Positions 22,002 through 33,902 of a stretch of DNA of 64,000 bases are shown one piece after another. A program made the position numbers and the translations under genes. The stretch comes from Chaetomium olivaceum (taxonomy: Eukaryota > Ascomycota > Sordariomycetes > Sordariales > Chaetomiaceae): positions 150,125 through 214,124 of the forward strand of contig JAYWVB010000054.1 of NCBI GenBank assembly GCA_039881045.1. Reading direction: 5' to 3'. The notes beneath the pieces were generated by a model that was not told the DNA's origin, searched no databases, and saw only the letters and a program-made list of their open reading frames with translations. How positions within the stretch are numbered: the stretch's first letter is position 1; every line of letters starts with the position of its first letter.

Positions 22002-23615
22002 CTAACGATGCCGCGGCCCGATCTTCTCCCTCTCCTCCATCCACGGCCTCAACACCTCAGGGATCGTCACGGTCTTTTCTGCCTCGTTCCACCCATTCTC
22101 CAAAATGGCGGCCAGCACCCGCGGCACTGCCATCGCCGTGCCATTCACCGTGAACGGATACACCAGCTTCCCGCTCGCCAGCTTGACCCGGGTGGCCAGG
22201 CGGCGGGTCTGGTAGTCGGTGCAGATACTCGCGCTCGTCACCTCGCCCCAGCCGTCGTTACGGTCACGGCGCGAGGGGAAAAACGCCTCGATGTCGCACT
22301 TGCGCGTGGCTGACGCGCCCAAATCCGCCGTCGGCATCTCTAGCACGCGGCAGTGCAGGCCTAGCGAACCCAGCAGCTCCGTCTGCAGGTCGACCATCTC
22401 GTCGAGCAGCTCCTGCGCGACGGCCTCCTCGGGCGCCGCCCACGCGAACAGCTCCACTTTCGTGAACTCGTGCACGCGGTACAGGCCCTTGGTCTCAGAC
22501 CCCCGCGCGCCGGCCTCGGCCCGGTAGCAGCGCGACGCCGCCACCCGCTTGGCCGGCAGGTCGCGCTCGTCCAGCACCGTGTCGGCCTTCATCCCCGCTA
22601 ACGGGATCTCGGCCGTGCCCGCGAGGCTGAGCTCGGGCTTGCCGCGCGCGGCATCCTCGGCCGACTGCGCGATGGCGTAGATTTGGGTCTCCCCGTGCGC
22701 GTCCCGCGGCTGGAACCCGCACGCCCCCGCGATGTGCGAGTACACCATGCTCGGCGGGCTGACCTGCCGCCAGCCGGCGCGCGTGGCCGCCGTGAGCGCG
22801 TAGTTGACGAGCGCCTGCTCCAACTGGGCGGCTTCGTCGATCAGGTGGTACCAGCCCCAGCCGGAGGTGGCGGCTGCGCCGGCGAAGTCGAGGATGCCGA
22901 GCTCGGCCCCGATGTGTACGTGGGAGCGCCACACGCGGTCGGAGGGCGCCGGGCCGGGCTCGGGGTGGTCGTTGATGTAGCTCAGCACGGTGGGCTCGTT
23001 GCCACGCGGGGTCTCGTCGCTGGTGAGGTTGGGGATGGCGAGGGCGAGGCGGTGCATCTCGGCGGAGAGGGAGGACTCGGCTTCTTCAATTGCGCTTAGG
23101 TCCGTCTTGACCTTGCGGGCTTCTTCGAGCAGCTGTTCGCGGGACATCGAGCGGAACCCGGCGGCATCTTGGTCGGCGTCGTCGCGGGTTGTCCCTGGGT
23201 CGGCGAGCTGGCGGCGCAGAAGGTTTCGGCGCTCACGCAGGCTTCGGCCCTCCTGCTGCTTGGCTTGCCATTGGGTAAAGAGATCGTTGATTCGGGAGGG
23301 GTAGGCGGCAGCGGCGTGGTAGTTGCGGTCGCGGCAGTTCTGGGCGTAAAGCTCGGCGTTTTGGCGGATGTGCTTAAGGTCGGGGGCGGCCTTGGGGCCT
23401 GTCGTCGTTTGTCGGGCTGCGGGCGGTTGCTGGTGTTCTGATACGTCTTGGAGGAGAGCTCGGGCGTTATGGAAGAGGGCTAACGGTATTGTTCGCGGCG
23501 TCGGTAGGCGGGAGAGGGGTAGGATGGTAGGGCGCCTGAGGGGGGCTTGGTTGAGGCATCGTAGCCAATTCAACGGCCTTCTGGTACCGGCAGCTGGTGG
23601 CCTCATTTCGTGCAC
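22002..23615 (-). CDS. DIA4: Seryl-tRNA synthetase, mitochondrial
   Basis: Class II synthetase charging mitochondrial tRNA-Ser. Intronless, 537 residues. The first about 60 residues are rich in Arg/Pro/Leu and lack acids (RRPLNWLRCLNQAPLRRP), a clear mitochondrial targeting sequence; Met at residue 4 (23606) is an equally good start. An N-terminal helical arm region (about 75-200) is followed by the catalytic core: AGTAEIPLAGMKA, motif 2 CYRAEAGARGSETKGLYRVHEF, and motif 3 VNGTAMAVPRVLAAILEN with its arginine. CDIEAFFPSRRD and the TSASICTDYQTRR serine/ATP site are also present. The N-terminal arm contains a fungal insert (DPGTTRDDADQDA). No frame damage. Confidence 0.93.
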   Translation of the reverse strand: MHEMRPPAAGTRRPLNWLRCLNQAPLRRPTILPLSRLPTPRTIPLALFHNARALLQDVSEHQQPPAARQTTTGPKAAPDLKHIRQNAELYAQNCRDRNYHAAAAYPSRINDLFTQWQAKQQEGRSLRERRNLLRRQLADPGTTRDDADQDAAGFRSMSREQLLEEARKVKTDLSAIEEAESSLSAEMHRLALAIPNLTSDETPRGNEPTVLSYINDHPEPGPAPSDRVWRSHVHIGAELGILDFAGAAATSGWGWYHLIDEAAQLEQALVNYALTAATRAGWRQVSPPSMVYSHIAGACGFQPRDAHGETQIYAIAQSAEDAARGKPELSLAGTAEIPLAGMKADTVLDERDLPAKRVAASRCYRAEAGARGSETKGLYRVHEFTKVELFAWAAPEEAVAQELLDEMVDLQTELLGSLGLHCRVLEMPTADLGASATRKCDIEAFFPSRRDRNDGWGEVTSASICTDYQTRRLATRVKLASGKLVYPFTVNGTAMAVPRVLAAILENGWNEAEKTVTIPEVLRPWMEEREKIGPRHR

Positions 23616-25722
23616 TTGTCTGTATATGCGGGCTAGTGGTGACCTTGACCAAAGAGGTCAAAAGTCGTGACTGAAACTGCGGTGCATCTTCGATCGATTT
23701 CGTGATGGTGGGTTACACCCGGAGCTCCAGCGCCGCCAAGCCCAATCTTTGCGGGAGCTAGGACCACACTAGGCTTGGCAAAAGCCACCACGAACAATGG
23801 GAAAGGAACTCTTTTCCCTTTTTCTTTTTGTCTGTTTTTTTTTTTCCCTTCTTCTCCTTAGAATTTGGCAAGCAATGCTTTCCTGATTTGGGCTTAGTTA
23901 ACCCAATTCTTTTTATTTTATTTCATATTGGGTCGTTCGCCGGGCCCGGCCCGTCGCCAAGTCGGCTGATCCAGTATGCCGGAACGACGACCTGCCGAGA
24001 CCATCAATGAGACCCTGCCGTGCATCCCCAGAATCAGGGGCGACTGTATCCGTATTTGGTGGTTATTGAGGAAGAGGCCTCGATGCCTTTGTCATCTCCC
24101 ATCACCCCATGGTGGTAGATAGGATATGCAACAGTAAGCCACAAAAAAGTCCGTTACTCCAGCGAGCTTGTCAATTCGTGAGGAGTGTGACCAGTTGGTT
24201 TCAAGCACTTTGAGATCACTCCCCCTTCTCATCATCAGATGACCCTTGCCCCTGGCCTTGTTTGTGCTACATACAGAAACCACTTCGTCGACCTGTGATA
24301 TCTTTGGGCCAGCCAACTCTGTGCTCCTCGGGGCACAGCAGCACTTGGCATGACTGGTCTTCATGATTCCTGCAGTGGGGGAAGGATGAAGGCGATCATG
24401 AGGGGTTCTCAATGATTGTACGCAGATCCCATCCAAGTTGAAAAGACCGACACAACCATGACGTGCTGCATGCTTTTCAATCCCCACAAAGGGCAGCCGC
24501 GCAGATCAGCTAGAGTCGTGTCGCGATTCCCATGGACATGGACACATGCAAAACCACCGGGTAAGACAGAGGATGCAACATCCGAACCAACTAGTCCCGG
24601 ATATCGGATGAACGAAGCCCGTCAAGCCCAACTTCGCAGGACGTTTCGCTACCGATGCCGTAATTCTTTTCAATTCTAGCCATTGCTGGAATCCTGGAAT
24701 TTTGAACCCTTGTCTCGCCAAGTTCTCGTTACGAGATCTGACGGAACAACAGTCGCTCGCAAACGGATCGGTACGGTGTTCTGGCCATTTACATACGCCA
24801 TTCTCAATCTTTTTTCTTTGATAGCTCCACTTCAAGCATTTGCAGCAAAAGCGTGTGGACCTTGCGCCGTCCATTGGCCAATCGGTCGGGCCCAAAGCGA
24901 CCCGCCAACAAGGGGTTGTCAATGTGAAACAGGGAACTGCAGTTTGGGGCAGCCCTCGCTCGCCCTGATCCTGCGCCTTGACGATTCCAGGGGGTGGCTC
25001 TTGGGGCGGTTGACTGACTGGTCCAGCCGCTGCGCTGGTGTTTCGTGAGAACGCCTTCCGGGAGTGGCAGGCGGGAAGGGTCCAATTGGCAAGCACGAAA
25101 GGAACCACTTTCCCCTTCCCCGGGCTTTGGGGTGGCTTGGCCGAGGAGGGAAATTTCAAACCCCCATGCGGGATGTTGGACCCGACGCGATCCAACAAAA
25201 TGTTCGAGAAGTGATCGAGAAAGAACTCTGCACTCTGCATTCTGCACCCCACCCTCTTTGTCACCATCCCCTCTCGTTTTCTTGATGTGACAGCTTGAGC
25301 CCCTCTTTCAGTCCCTTACGACCCTCGTTTATTACCCTCTCCTCGTCGAACCCCACGGCTGATGCCATCGATAGAGAGGACTTGGCTCGGTCCTTGATTG
25401 TTGGCGCGCCTTGAAGACAAGGCCCCTTCTTCCCTCGTTCAGGCTCTTTATTCGTTTTAGTTAGGTGCCCTGGTTGTACTTGCGAGTCAACATCCCGTCC
25501 CATCTCGTTCATCTCGTTGTCGAGAACCTCGAAACTTTAGGCTTTCTTCCTTGGATCTCTGAGACTTGTCTCGGTTCTACGGGGAAAGTCACACCGACGG
25601 CCATTCCAGGTGTCCAGGCCACGAGACCACTGGCCACGACCACATTCTTCGGCCCATCCCTTGAACTTTGCGTCTAAGACAACAACCCAACCTCAAGTTG
25701 TGCTCCCTCGGGACTTTAACCG
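23616..25722. other. Long intergenic region between SerRS and the MscS channel
   Basis: About 2.1 kb, the divergent promoter of two genes. The largest open frame (24506-25267, minus, 253 codons) is rich in Cys/Trp/Pro without any pattern and is rejected. From about 25250 the plus strand becomes CT-rich (CCCTCTCGTTTTC, CCCTCTCCTCGTCG), typical of a fungal transcription start region, so the channel mRNA probably has a leader of several hundred bases. Confidence 0.4.
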
Positions 25723-28610
25723 ATGTCGTTAAGGTCGCCGAGGTCGCCCCATCACAAGGGCTTCCTCCCCATCTCGGGCGACTCGACCGCGACCGAGATG
25801 CAGGATATTCCCCTCCGCACCATCAAGTCCAATGCGAGCTCAACCGGTTCCCGAAGAGTCAACACTGAGCGCATGGATGAAAAACATGCCCTCTTTGACA
25901 AGGCCGTTGGTGGCCCAGCGGGCAGGAGGCGCATCCGGAGCGACCTACAGCGCTCCGGCTCGTCTAGCCTGTCTGAGGATACCTCGCTGAACGCCATGGG
26001 CCGCTTCTACACCAAGATCGTCGGCTTCTCCGCCATCATGCGCTATCTCGTCTACGTCGTCCCCGTCGCGCTTCTACTCGCCGTACCCATTATTGTTCTC
26101 CCGCTTACAGGAGACAAGGACCGCGTCAGACTGGGCAGCGGAGGTCGCCACAGCCTGTTCTTGCTGTTTCTCTGGATTGAGATATCATGGCTCACTCTTT
26201 GGGCGGGGAAGCTGGTCGCCCACATCCTGCCGTTCGTCTTCATGTTCCTGAGCGGTGTCGTCAGTTCCGGCACGAGGAAATACGCCACCGTGATACGCGC
26301 CCTCGAAATCCCACTTTCGCTCTTCTTCTGGGGCCTCGCCTCTTGGCTTTCGTTCAAGTTCATGTGGGACGGCGCCAACAGACAGTGGTCAGACGTTATC
26401 GTGCGCATTTTGCTGTCGCTCTTCATCTCGTCGGCGGTTCTCTTAGGCGAGAAATTCCTAGTGCAACTCATCAGCATCAGTTACCACCAGCGATCTTTTG
26501 CGAACCGCATCCAGGACTCCAAGCGCGACATCTTCCTCCTGGGTCTCATGTATGAGGCTTCTCGGACTCTCTTCCCCATGTATTGCCCCGAGTTTGCCGA
26601 CGAGGACCTCATCATCGCCGATAGTATCGAGGTCATGCTTGCCCGCGGCAAGGCCAACGGTAAGCAAGGACCCGCCGCAATGAAAATCGTAGGCGATGTC
26701 GGCCGTTTGGGTGGCAAGCTCACGTCTGTGTTCGGCAACATCGCTTCTGAGATTACGGGGAAGCAAGTTTTCAACCCCAATTCCGCCCACTCGGTCGTGG
26801 TCGAAGCACTCGAGAAGGTTCGCAGTTCTGAGGCCATGGCTCGTCGTCTCTGGATGTCGTTTGTCGTCGAAGGTCAAGATGCGCTCTCACTAGACGACAT
26901 TATCGAGGTCATGGGACCAGCCCACCGCGAAGAGGCCACAGAGTGTTTCAACGCCATTGATGCCGACCAGAATGGCGATATCAGCTTGGACGAGATGATT
27001 CGCAAGGTTGTCGAGATTGGGAAGGAGCGGAAGGCCATCGGGCACAGCATGAAGGATATCGGCCAAGCGCTCGCGGTTTTTGACAAGGTCCTTCTTTTCG
27101 TCGTGCTGATCGTCGTTATCATCATTTTCCGTACGTTCTCTTCTATTTACCGGCTACATTCACCCGCTGACCAATCCCAGTGGCCGTATTCCAGAGCAGC
27201 TTCATTGCCACCCTTACTACGGCTGGTACCACGCTTCTCTCGCTATCCTTCGTCTTTGCCGTCACCACGCAAGAGTTCTTGGGTTCCTGCATCTTCCTTT
27301 TTGTCAAACACCCGTATGATGTCGGCGACCGTGTGGATATCACCGGCCCTGAGAAGGAGCAGTTGATCGTCGAGAAGATCTCTCTCCTCTACACCGTCTT
27401 TACTCGTATCGACAAGATGCAAGTCGTTCAGGTAGGTTCCCGCTGATGTCCCCCTTCCCAATACTGGCAGCTAACCAGTTAGGTCCCCAATATTGTGTTG
27501 AACAACGCGTGGGTTGAGAACGTGACACGAAGCAAGGCGATGAAGGAAGTCATTGATGTCAATGTCGCCTTTGACACGTCGTTCGAGGATATCGAGCTGC
27601 TGCGCGTCGAGCTGGAGCAGTTTGTGCGGTCACCAGACAATAGCCGCGACTTCCAACCGGATATTGCCATTGGCGTCGGCGGCGTCGGTGACTGCGACAA
27701 ACTCACGCTCAAGATTGCTATCAAGCACAAGTCCAACTGGCACAACGACGCTGTCCGAGCCACGCGCCGCTCCAAATTTCTGTGTGCTCTTACTATGGCT
27801 CTCAGGCGCGTGCCCATCAACGGTCCGGGAGGTGGTGGTGATGCTCTCGGCGGACCCGCCAACCCAACATACAGCGTCGCTGTCACGGATGCCTTCGCTG
27901 CTGAGGCCCGTACCAAGTCCGAGAAAGAGAAGGAGGCTAAGAAGCTGGCGAACCAAACTGCTGAGGAGACTGCTAAGGCTGATTTGACCGAGCAACGAGC
28001 AGCCGATAACATCAACACATCCAACCCCGTGGTTGAAGCGCTCGACGACTGGGGTTATGAGAACACCCTGGCCAGCCGTGATCCCTCAGCCGACCGTCTT
28101 CGCTACGCGGATGCCAGTGCTGCGGCCAACGTATCACGGTCCGACACTGTTGGCGGCGTGAGCACCCGCGAATCCCAGCGCGGGCGCCGCAGAGCCGGCG
28201 AGACGGTTCCGCCGCATTCTCTGGGCGACGACCCGAACATGCCGGCTGTCCAGTTAACGCGCACGTCCACGTCGACCCGCCCAGACAACCACTCGTTCGA
28301 CGTAGAGAGGCAGGCAGGCATTCCGCCCCCGGCGGGGTCGCCGTACAACACCTGGTCCGCGTACAACGCGCAGGCGCCCAGCCCGGTGCCCAGTGATGCC
28401 GGTGTTCCTCACCCACAGGGCGTATATGGGAGCCCACCGACCAGCGCCCCCACGCACCTGGCTGTCCAACAACCGGGGGCGCAGCCCCAAGGGTCATCGC
28501 CCGGGAGACCATTGGTTGGCGCGAGGCATAGAGGGTCGAGCGTGAGCCAGCCGCAAGGCGGTCCAGCCCAGGGGCAGCCTGGGCCTTCAGGACCCCCGGG
28601 TAGGATCTAA
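25723..28610 (+). CDS. EF-hand mechanosensitive ion channel (MscS family)
   Basis: Membrane channel of the fungal Msy1/Msy2 type, which in fission yeast controls Ca2+ during hypo-osmotic shock at the ER. Exons 25723-27130, 27181-27431 and 27483-28610 encode about 928 residues. Order: cytosolic Ser-rich N-terminus; four hydrophobic segments (about 105-260, e.g. YLVYVVPVALLLAVPIIVL, LEIPLSLFFWGLASWLSF); an EF-hand loop DADQNGDISLDE (about residue 410); then the pore-lining MscS helix region VLLFVVLIVVIIIF to FATLTTAGTTLLSLSFVF, split by intron 1; then the beta domain FVKHPYDVGDRVDI and VPNIVLNNAWVENVTRS. The last 250 residues are a Pro/Gln/Ser-rich tail. Both introns join in phase, with no indels. 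Confidence 0.93.
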
Positions 28611-29070
28611 GGGTCTGTAGCGTTTTTTTGGGAGAGGGGGGACTGGACAGACGGGAAATATCTACTGAAAAGGGTGGTCCAGAGGCCATTTTGGACCCAA
28701 GGCGAATTCTATTAATGACGGGAACGTAGAATGGGAACATTTGGTGTGGTTATGGAGTGATCATTTGGGTGTCAAATCACCAACTAATGGCGCTGGATGT
28801 TTAGAGGTTTTGAGATTTTGTTACATATTTCAAGAGAGACACTCAGTTCTGTCATGGCATGAGAGGTTTAAGGGGGTTGGAGAACAAGCATTGCACTCAT
28901 ATTGCGTTGCATCTGCATATCGCATGGCCAGCAGGTGGGCCTTATTTTTGTGTATAGACATAAATCTAGAGAGGCAACTTGAAATTTTGAACCGACTAAA
29001 CTGCTTGTCTGAGTCTCCCTACCTCGCATCTCATAGTATTCGACTACTATGCTACAAGGCTACCCGCAGC
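28611..29070. other. Convergent 3' region, MscS channel / hydrolase
   Basis: Holds two facing 3' ends. AT-richer than coding sequence; no gene seen. Confidence 0.4.
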
Positions 29071-30274
29071 TCAGCAAGCATGGACCACAGCCGGCACGCC
29101 GCCCTCGGGCTCGCCGAGCTCGGTCCTCAGCACGCGGCCAAACACCTCGAGCAGCACCTCAAAGCAGGCCCTGCTGACGGCGGGGTCGTAGCGGCCCTTG
29201 CTCAGCTCGTCGCGGATGAAGGCGTGCTGTGCCCACGCGAACTCGTGGAAGCTGGCCGTGACGCCGGCCTCGCGCACTTTCAGCCGGATCAGGTCGCGGC
29301 CCGCGTCGGGCACGTGCGTGTCCTTGACGCCAAAGATCAGCGATACCTCGCCGCGGATCCGCCGCAGCTGGTCCAGCGTGTGCAGGCTGTCCTCTGAAGG
29401 GGGGGTCGGCGACGAGTTGGCCTCGGTGTAGGGGCCGAGCGTGCGCGTGTGGATGTCCGTGGGGAAGTAGCAGACGGAGGCGGTTATGCGGGGATCGAGC
29501 TGGAGGGACGGGAGGGTTGGAGGGTTAGTTTTGGGGGTGGGAAGGGGGGCAGAGTAGAAGGTAGGGGGATAAGGGGTAAAAGGGGGAAGACATACGCTCG
29601 CGCGCAGTGCTAGGTGCCCACCTAGGCACATGCCTGTTGCGCCGACACGGCCGGTGCAGGTGGGCAGCGATAAGAGATAGTCGACTGATCGGTTCGAGTC
29701 TTCATCGTATGACTCGAGCGTCTGGATGTTTTGGTTAGGCGAAGATTTACGGAAAGACGAGGTTCGGAACTTGCCTACCTTGGTAATTTTCCACTCATTC
29801 CCCTTGTCGGTTCCCGGCACGTCGTATGCCAGAGGCTCGGGCCCGGTAAAATCATGATAGCTGCTAGGCGCGGCCACGATGTAGCCCTGGCCGGCAATCT
29901 GTCTCGCAAATCGAGCAACAGGGCCGGTGACTAGCTCACGAACCCGCCACACACAATGAGTTGTTGGTCGCTGGCCGGAGAGAATGCCATCTCACCCTGG
30001 TAGATCTCGCTGAAAAGCACAACTCCGGGGAAGCGACTGGGAGCGGAGCTTGTAAGCGAACAAGCAAAGACACAACTTTGAATGGTGTAACTCACGCGTT
30101 GGGATAACCGGGAATGGTAGGGTGGAATAGGAAGATTCCTAACAGTTGATTGTGTTAGTTTGATAGTGCCCAATTCAATACTGAGAGTCAAGCTGAGGTC
30201 CGGACTCACTCATCGAGCCTTCCTTGCCATCGACAAGTGTTTCCACATCAGCAAAGCTCTCCTTGATCAACATG
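29071..30274 (-). CDS. Dienelactone hydrolase family protein, frame interrupted
   Basis: Alpha/beta hydrolase of the carboxymethylenebutenolidase type; substrate unknown. Exons on the minus strand: 30274-30210, 30139-30096, 30036-29996, 29930-29779, 29721-29596, 29499-29071, about 284 residues when corrected. MLIKESFADV starts the protein; VTGPVARFARQIAGQGYIVAAP follows exon 3. The nucleophile motif is GMCLGG (cysteine), the acid lies in FGVKDTHVPDAG and the histidine in FAWAQHAFI. Two conserved short exons each carry one extra base: T4 at 30240-30243 (needs T3) and G4 at 30120-30123 (needs G3; the peptide should be FLFHPTIPGYPNA). The two downstream introns (57 and 96 nt) are multiples of three without stops, so an uncorrected reading gives one long frame through them. 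Confidence 0.82.
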
Positions 30275-31635
30275 GCGGGCAACGGGCAGTTAGGAATTTA
30301 ATAAGTTTGCTTATTTTTGCACAACTACAATCATGTAAAATTGAACCCAAAAGTCCTTAGATGTGCGACAGGGACTCTAGCTTCAGCAAATCGAACTTTT
30401 TGGTGATTGTTATTGCTGCCCCTGAAAATAGCTCTGTCGTGCATTACTGAGCAATGCCCCGCTCTTAGAATCTGGAGGGGAAGCTAATTGCGGGGCAACC
30501 GAGCATTATCTTATCGCCTCATGACTTCATCATCGAAGGGCGGTGGCGGGGACCCTTTGAATGACGCTATGGAGGGTTCCCAGGGAAAGAGCAAATTGCA
30601 AGCTTCGAAACCATTGGAAACACGGTTGGAATGATAGCTTGATAGAACTTGACAAAAGAAAGAAATCACAAATGGTTCATTGGGCATTCCAAGGCAGGGA
30701 GGGTCGTGGTGGACAAAGAGCTTTCCGGATGGCAGTGCTTCAGGCACCCAGACCGCAACCTGGAAGCTCAGCCAAGACCCTGCAAGATCGTGAGTGGGTC
30801 CGCGGGGTACCTTGGGGTACATGTCCAAACCGTCAAAGGCTGAAATTTCATGCAGCAGTGCCACCAAAGGGGTTGTTTGCGGCTGCCGCGCCTCAACCAG
30901 TCTCAGGCGTGCAGTCCGTGGTATTTGGTGAAAACCACCTTCAAGTGGTCGAGAGTGAGATGGGTAAGCAGATAGGAGAGGAGGTGTGTGGGTAAGAACA
31001 ACTCTGTCTCGCTCTGCCCATCAATCATCAATCGTGATGCTTCCGTCCCAGCTCGGGCACTGAGTTCCTGCCTGACCACAGCTGCCCGTCAATGCCTTCC
31101 ATCCCTCCGGGGCTGCAAGAATTGACTACCACCACTGAAGTGCTTCACTTACATCTTTATTTCAGGTTATTGTGCATGGAAAGATTTAACTTGCATGCTT
31201 CCTAATTGGGATGTTAGATTCTAACCAACCCCCTGACGTGAGAGACAATACCGGCGCACCGGTGGGAGATGCTATAGAAACACGCAAAGACATGCAAGGC
31301 TGCTGCAGGAGCCTGGTAGAACATTCCAGTGCTGCGTGGAGGGGTCGAGAGGCGGCGCAAGGTTGCCAGGCCAATCGAGAAGTAGCTGGCGGTACCTTTG
31401 GCTGGTGGGGTTGAAGAAACCCACCGAAGGCCGTGGAAACAGCGACCAAGTTCAAGCTGCGCTTAAATTCTGAAAGCTCTTCTGCCCCTCCTTCCACTCC
31501 CGCACTCCCCATCCCACCAATTCTTCTTGCAACCCATTCACGAATTCCCACCACATTCTCGGGAATCTTCAACGAACGTTATTCCACTCTACACTTCTAA
31601 TTTTCATTTGATTGTCGATCGAGCACACAGACAAG
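30275..31635. other. Hydrolase / Hsp70 divergent promoter region
   Basis: About 1.4 kb with no supportable gene; short frames on both strands have no domain character. The last 200 bases are C/T-rich and contain the Hsp70 leader and one heat-shock-element-like dyad. Confidence 0.4.
31563..31570. promoter_or_regulatory. Weak heat-shock-element-like dyad
   Basis: GAATCTTC fits the GAAnnTTC core bound by heat shock factor and lies 66 bases before the Hsp70 start. A further GAA follows at 31574, but spaced by three bases rather than two, so this is not a full three-unit element. Confidence 0.25.
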
Positions 31636-33902
31636 ATGGCTCCCGCCGTCGGTATCGACTTGGGCACGACCTACTCGTGTGTGGGCGTGTTCCGTGAGGA
31701 TCGGTAAGTTCACCTTTGCATTACTTTCGAAGACGGGTCTCTCGTGATCGGCATGTCTCGCAGCTCGGGGGGGCCTTTTTCTGGTTTGGTTGGTCGATAT
31801 CAACCGACCGATATCATGAATTGGCTCCCGAGTACTTGGGTCAGGCCTTCGAGCTGGTCTTTGTCTTCACTCGTCGGACACAGCATTCGGAACAGTATGC
31901 TAACCAACTTTCTGCAGTTGCGAGATTATTGCCAATGACCAGGGTAACCGCACCACCCCGTCGTTCGTGGCCTTCACGGACACCGAGCGTCTCATTGGAG
32001 ATGCCGCCAAGAACCAGGTCGCCATGAACCCTCACAACACCGTCTTCGACGCCAAGCGCCTCATTGGCCGCAAGTTTGCCGATGCTGAGGTGCAGGCCGA
32101 TATGAAGCACTTTCCCTTCAAGATCATCGACCGTGCTGGCAAGCCCATCATCGAGGTCGAGTTCAAGGGCGAGCAGAAGACCTTCACCCCCGAGGAGATC
32201 TCTTCCATGGTCCTGACCAAGATGCGTGAGACTGCTGAGTCTTACCTCGGTGGCACCGTCAACAACGCTGTTGTCACTGTTCCCGCCTACTTCAACAACG
32301 ACTCCCAGCGTCAAGCCACTAAGGACGCCGGTCTCATTGCCGGTCTCAACGTCCTGCGTATTATCAACGAGCCCACTGCGGCCGCCATTGCCTACGGTCT
32401 CGACAAGAAGGTTGAGGGCGAGCGCAACGTCCTCATCTTCGATCTTGGTGGCGGTACCTTCGATGTGTCCCTCCTGACCATTGAGGAGGGTATCTTCGAG
32501 GTCAAGTCGACTGCTGGTGACACCCACTTGGGTGGTGAGGACTTCGACAACCGTCTTGTCAACCACTTCGTCATGGAGTTCAAGCGCAAGTTCAAGAAGG
32601 GTAAGTTTTCTCATTCCCCTTTTTCCCACGACATAGGACCAGCAGTTCAGTTCTGATACTAACATCTCTTTCCTCAGATCTCTCCACCAACGCCCGTGCG
32701 CTCCGCCGTCTGCGCACTGCTTGCGAGCGTGCCAAGCGCACTCTTTCGTCGTCGGCTCAGACCTCGATCGAGATCGACTCGCTCTTCGAGGGTATTGACT
32801 TCTACACCTCGATCACCCGTGCTCGTTTCGAGGAGCTCTGCCAGGATCTTTTCCGCTCGACCCTCCAGCCTGTTGACCGTGTCCTGACGGATGCCAAGAT
32901 CGACAAGGCCCAGGTCCACGAGATCGTCCTCGTCGGTGGTTCCACTCGTATCCCCCGTATCCAGAAGCTTATCAGCGACTACTTCAACGGCAAGGAGCCC
33001 AACAAGTCGATCAACCCCGACGAGGCCGTTGCCTACGGTGCCGCCGTCCAGGCCGCCATTCTGTCTGGCGACACTTCGTCCAAGTCGACCAACGAGATCC
33101 TCCTGCTCGACGTTGCCCCTCTGTCGCTCGGTATCGAGACTGCCCGGTGGCATGATGACCAAGCTCATTCCCCGCAACACCACCATTCCCACCAAAGAAG
33201 TCCGAGGTCTTCTCGACCTTCTCTGACAACCAGCCCGGTGTGCTTATCCAGGTCTACGAGGGTGAGCGCCAGCGCACCAAGGACAACAACTTGCTCGGCA
33301 AGTTCGAGCTCACTGGCATCCCGCCCGCCCCTCGTGGTGTGCCCCAGATCGAGGTCACCTTCGACCTGGATGCCAACGGCATCATGAACGTCTCCGCTCT
33401 CGAGAAGGGCACCGGTAAGACTAACCAGATTGTCATTACCAATGACAAGGGTCGTCTTTCCAAGGAGGATATCGAGCGCATGCTTGCAGAGGCCGAGAAG
33501 TTCAAGGAGGAGGATGAGGCCGAGGCCAGCCGTGTCTCCGCCAAGAACGGCCTCGAGTCGTACGCCTACTCGCTGCGCAACACTCTCAGCGACCCCAAGG
33601 TCGATGAGAAGCTCGACGCCGCTGACAAGGAGACTCTCCGCACCGAGATCGACAAGATCGTCACCTGGCTCGACGAGAGCCAGCAGGCTACCCGCGAGGA
33701 GTACGAGGAGCACCAGAAGGAGCTTGAGGGTGTTGCCAATCCCATCATGATGAAGTTCTACGGTGCTGGTGGTGCTCCTGGTGGCATGCCTGGTGGTATG
33801 CCCGGCGGCATGCCCGGTGGCGCCCCTGGTGGCTTCCCCGGTGGTGCTCCCGGCGGTGCCGGCCACGACAACGATGGCCCCACTGTCGAGGAGGTCGACT
33901 AA
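31636..33902 (+). CDS. hsp70: Cytosolic Hsp70 (Ssa type), frame interrupted
   Basis: ATP-dependent chaperone of cytosol and nucleus. Exons 31636-31703, 31918-32600 and 32678-33902; about 657 residues when corrected. Signatures: GIDLGTTYSCVGV at the start, LIFDLGGGTFDVS, and IVLVGGSTRIPRIQ; the substrate domain is followed by a GGMPGG-type Gly/Met-rich tail and the C-terminal EEVD that binds TPR co-chaperones, placing it in the cytosol. There is no signal or ER-retention sequence. Intron 1 interrupts codon 23 and intron 2 follows FKRKFKK. Exon 3 carries two extra bases: C3 at 33143-33145 (GIETAGGMMTK needs C2) and A3 at 33194-33196 (TIPTKKSEVF needs A2). Between them only 17 codons are out of frame. 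In such a conserved gene this points to a sequence error. Confidence 0.93.

Noticed and set aside
24506..25267. 253-codon open frame on the minus strand between SerRS and the MscS channel
   Set aside because: Composition is random-looking (many Cys, Trp, Pro), no domain or signal, overlaps the likely channel promoter, and other frames are open over the same stretch.
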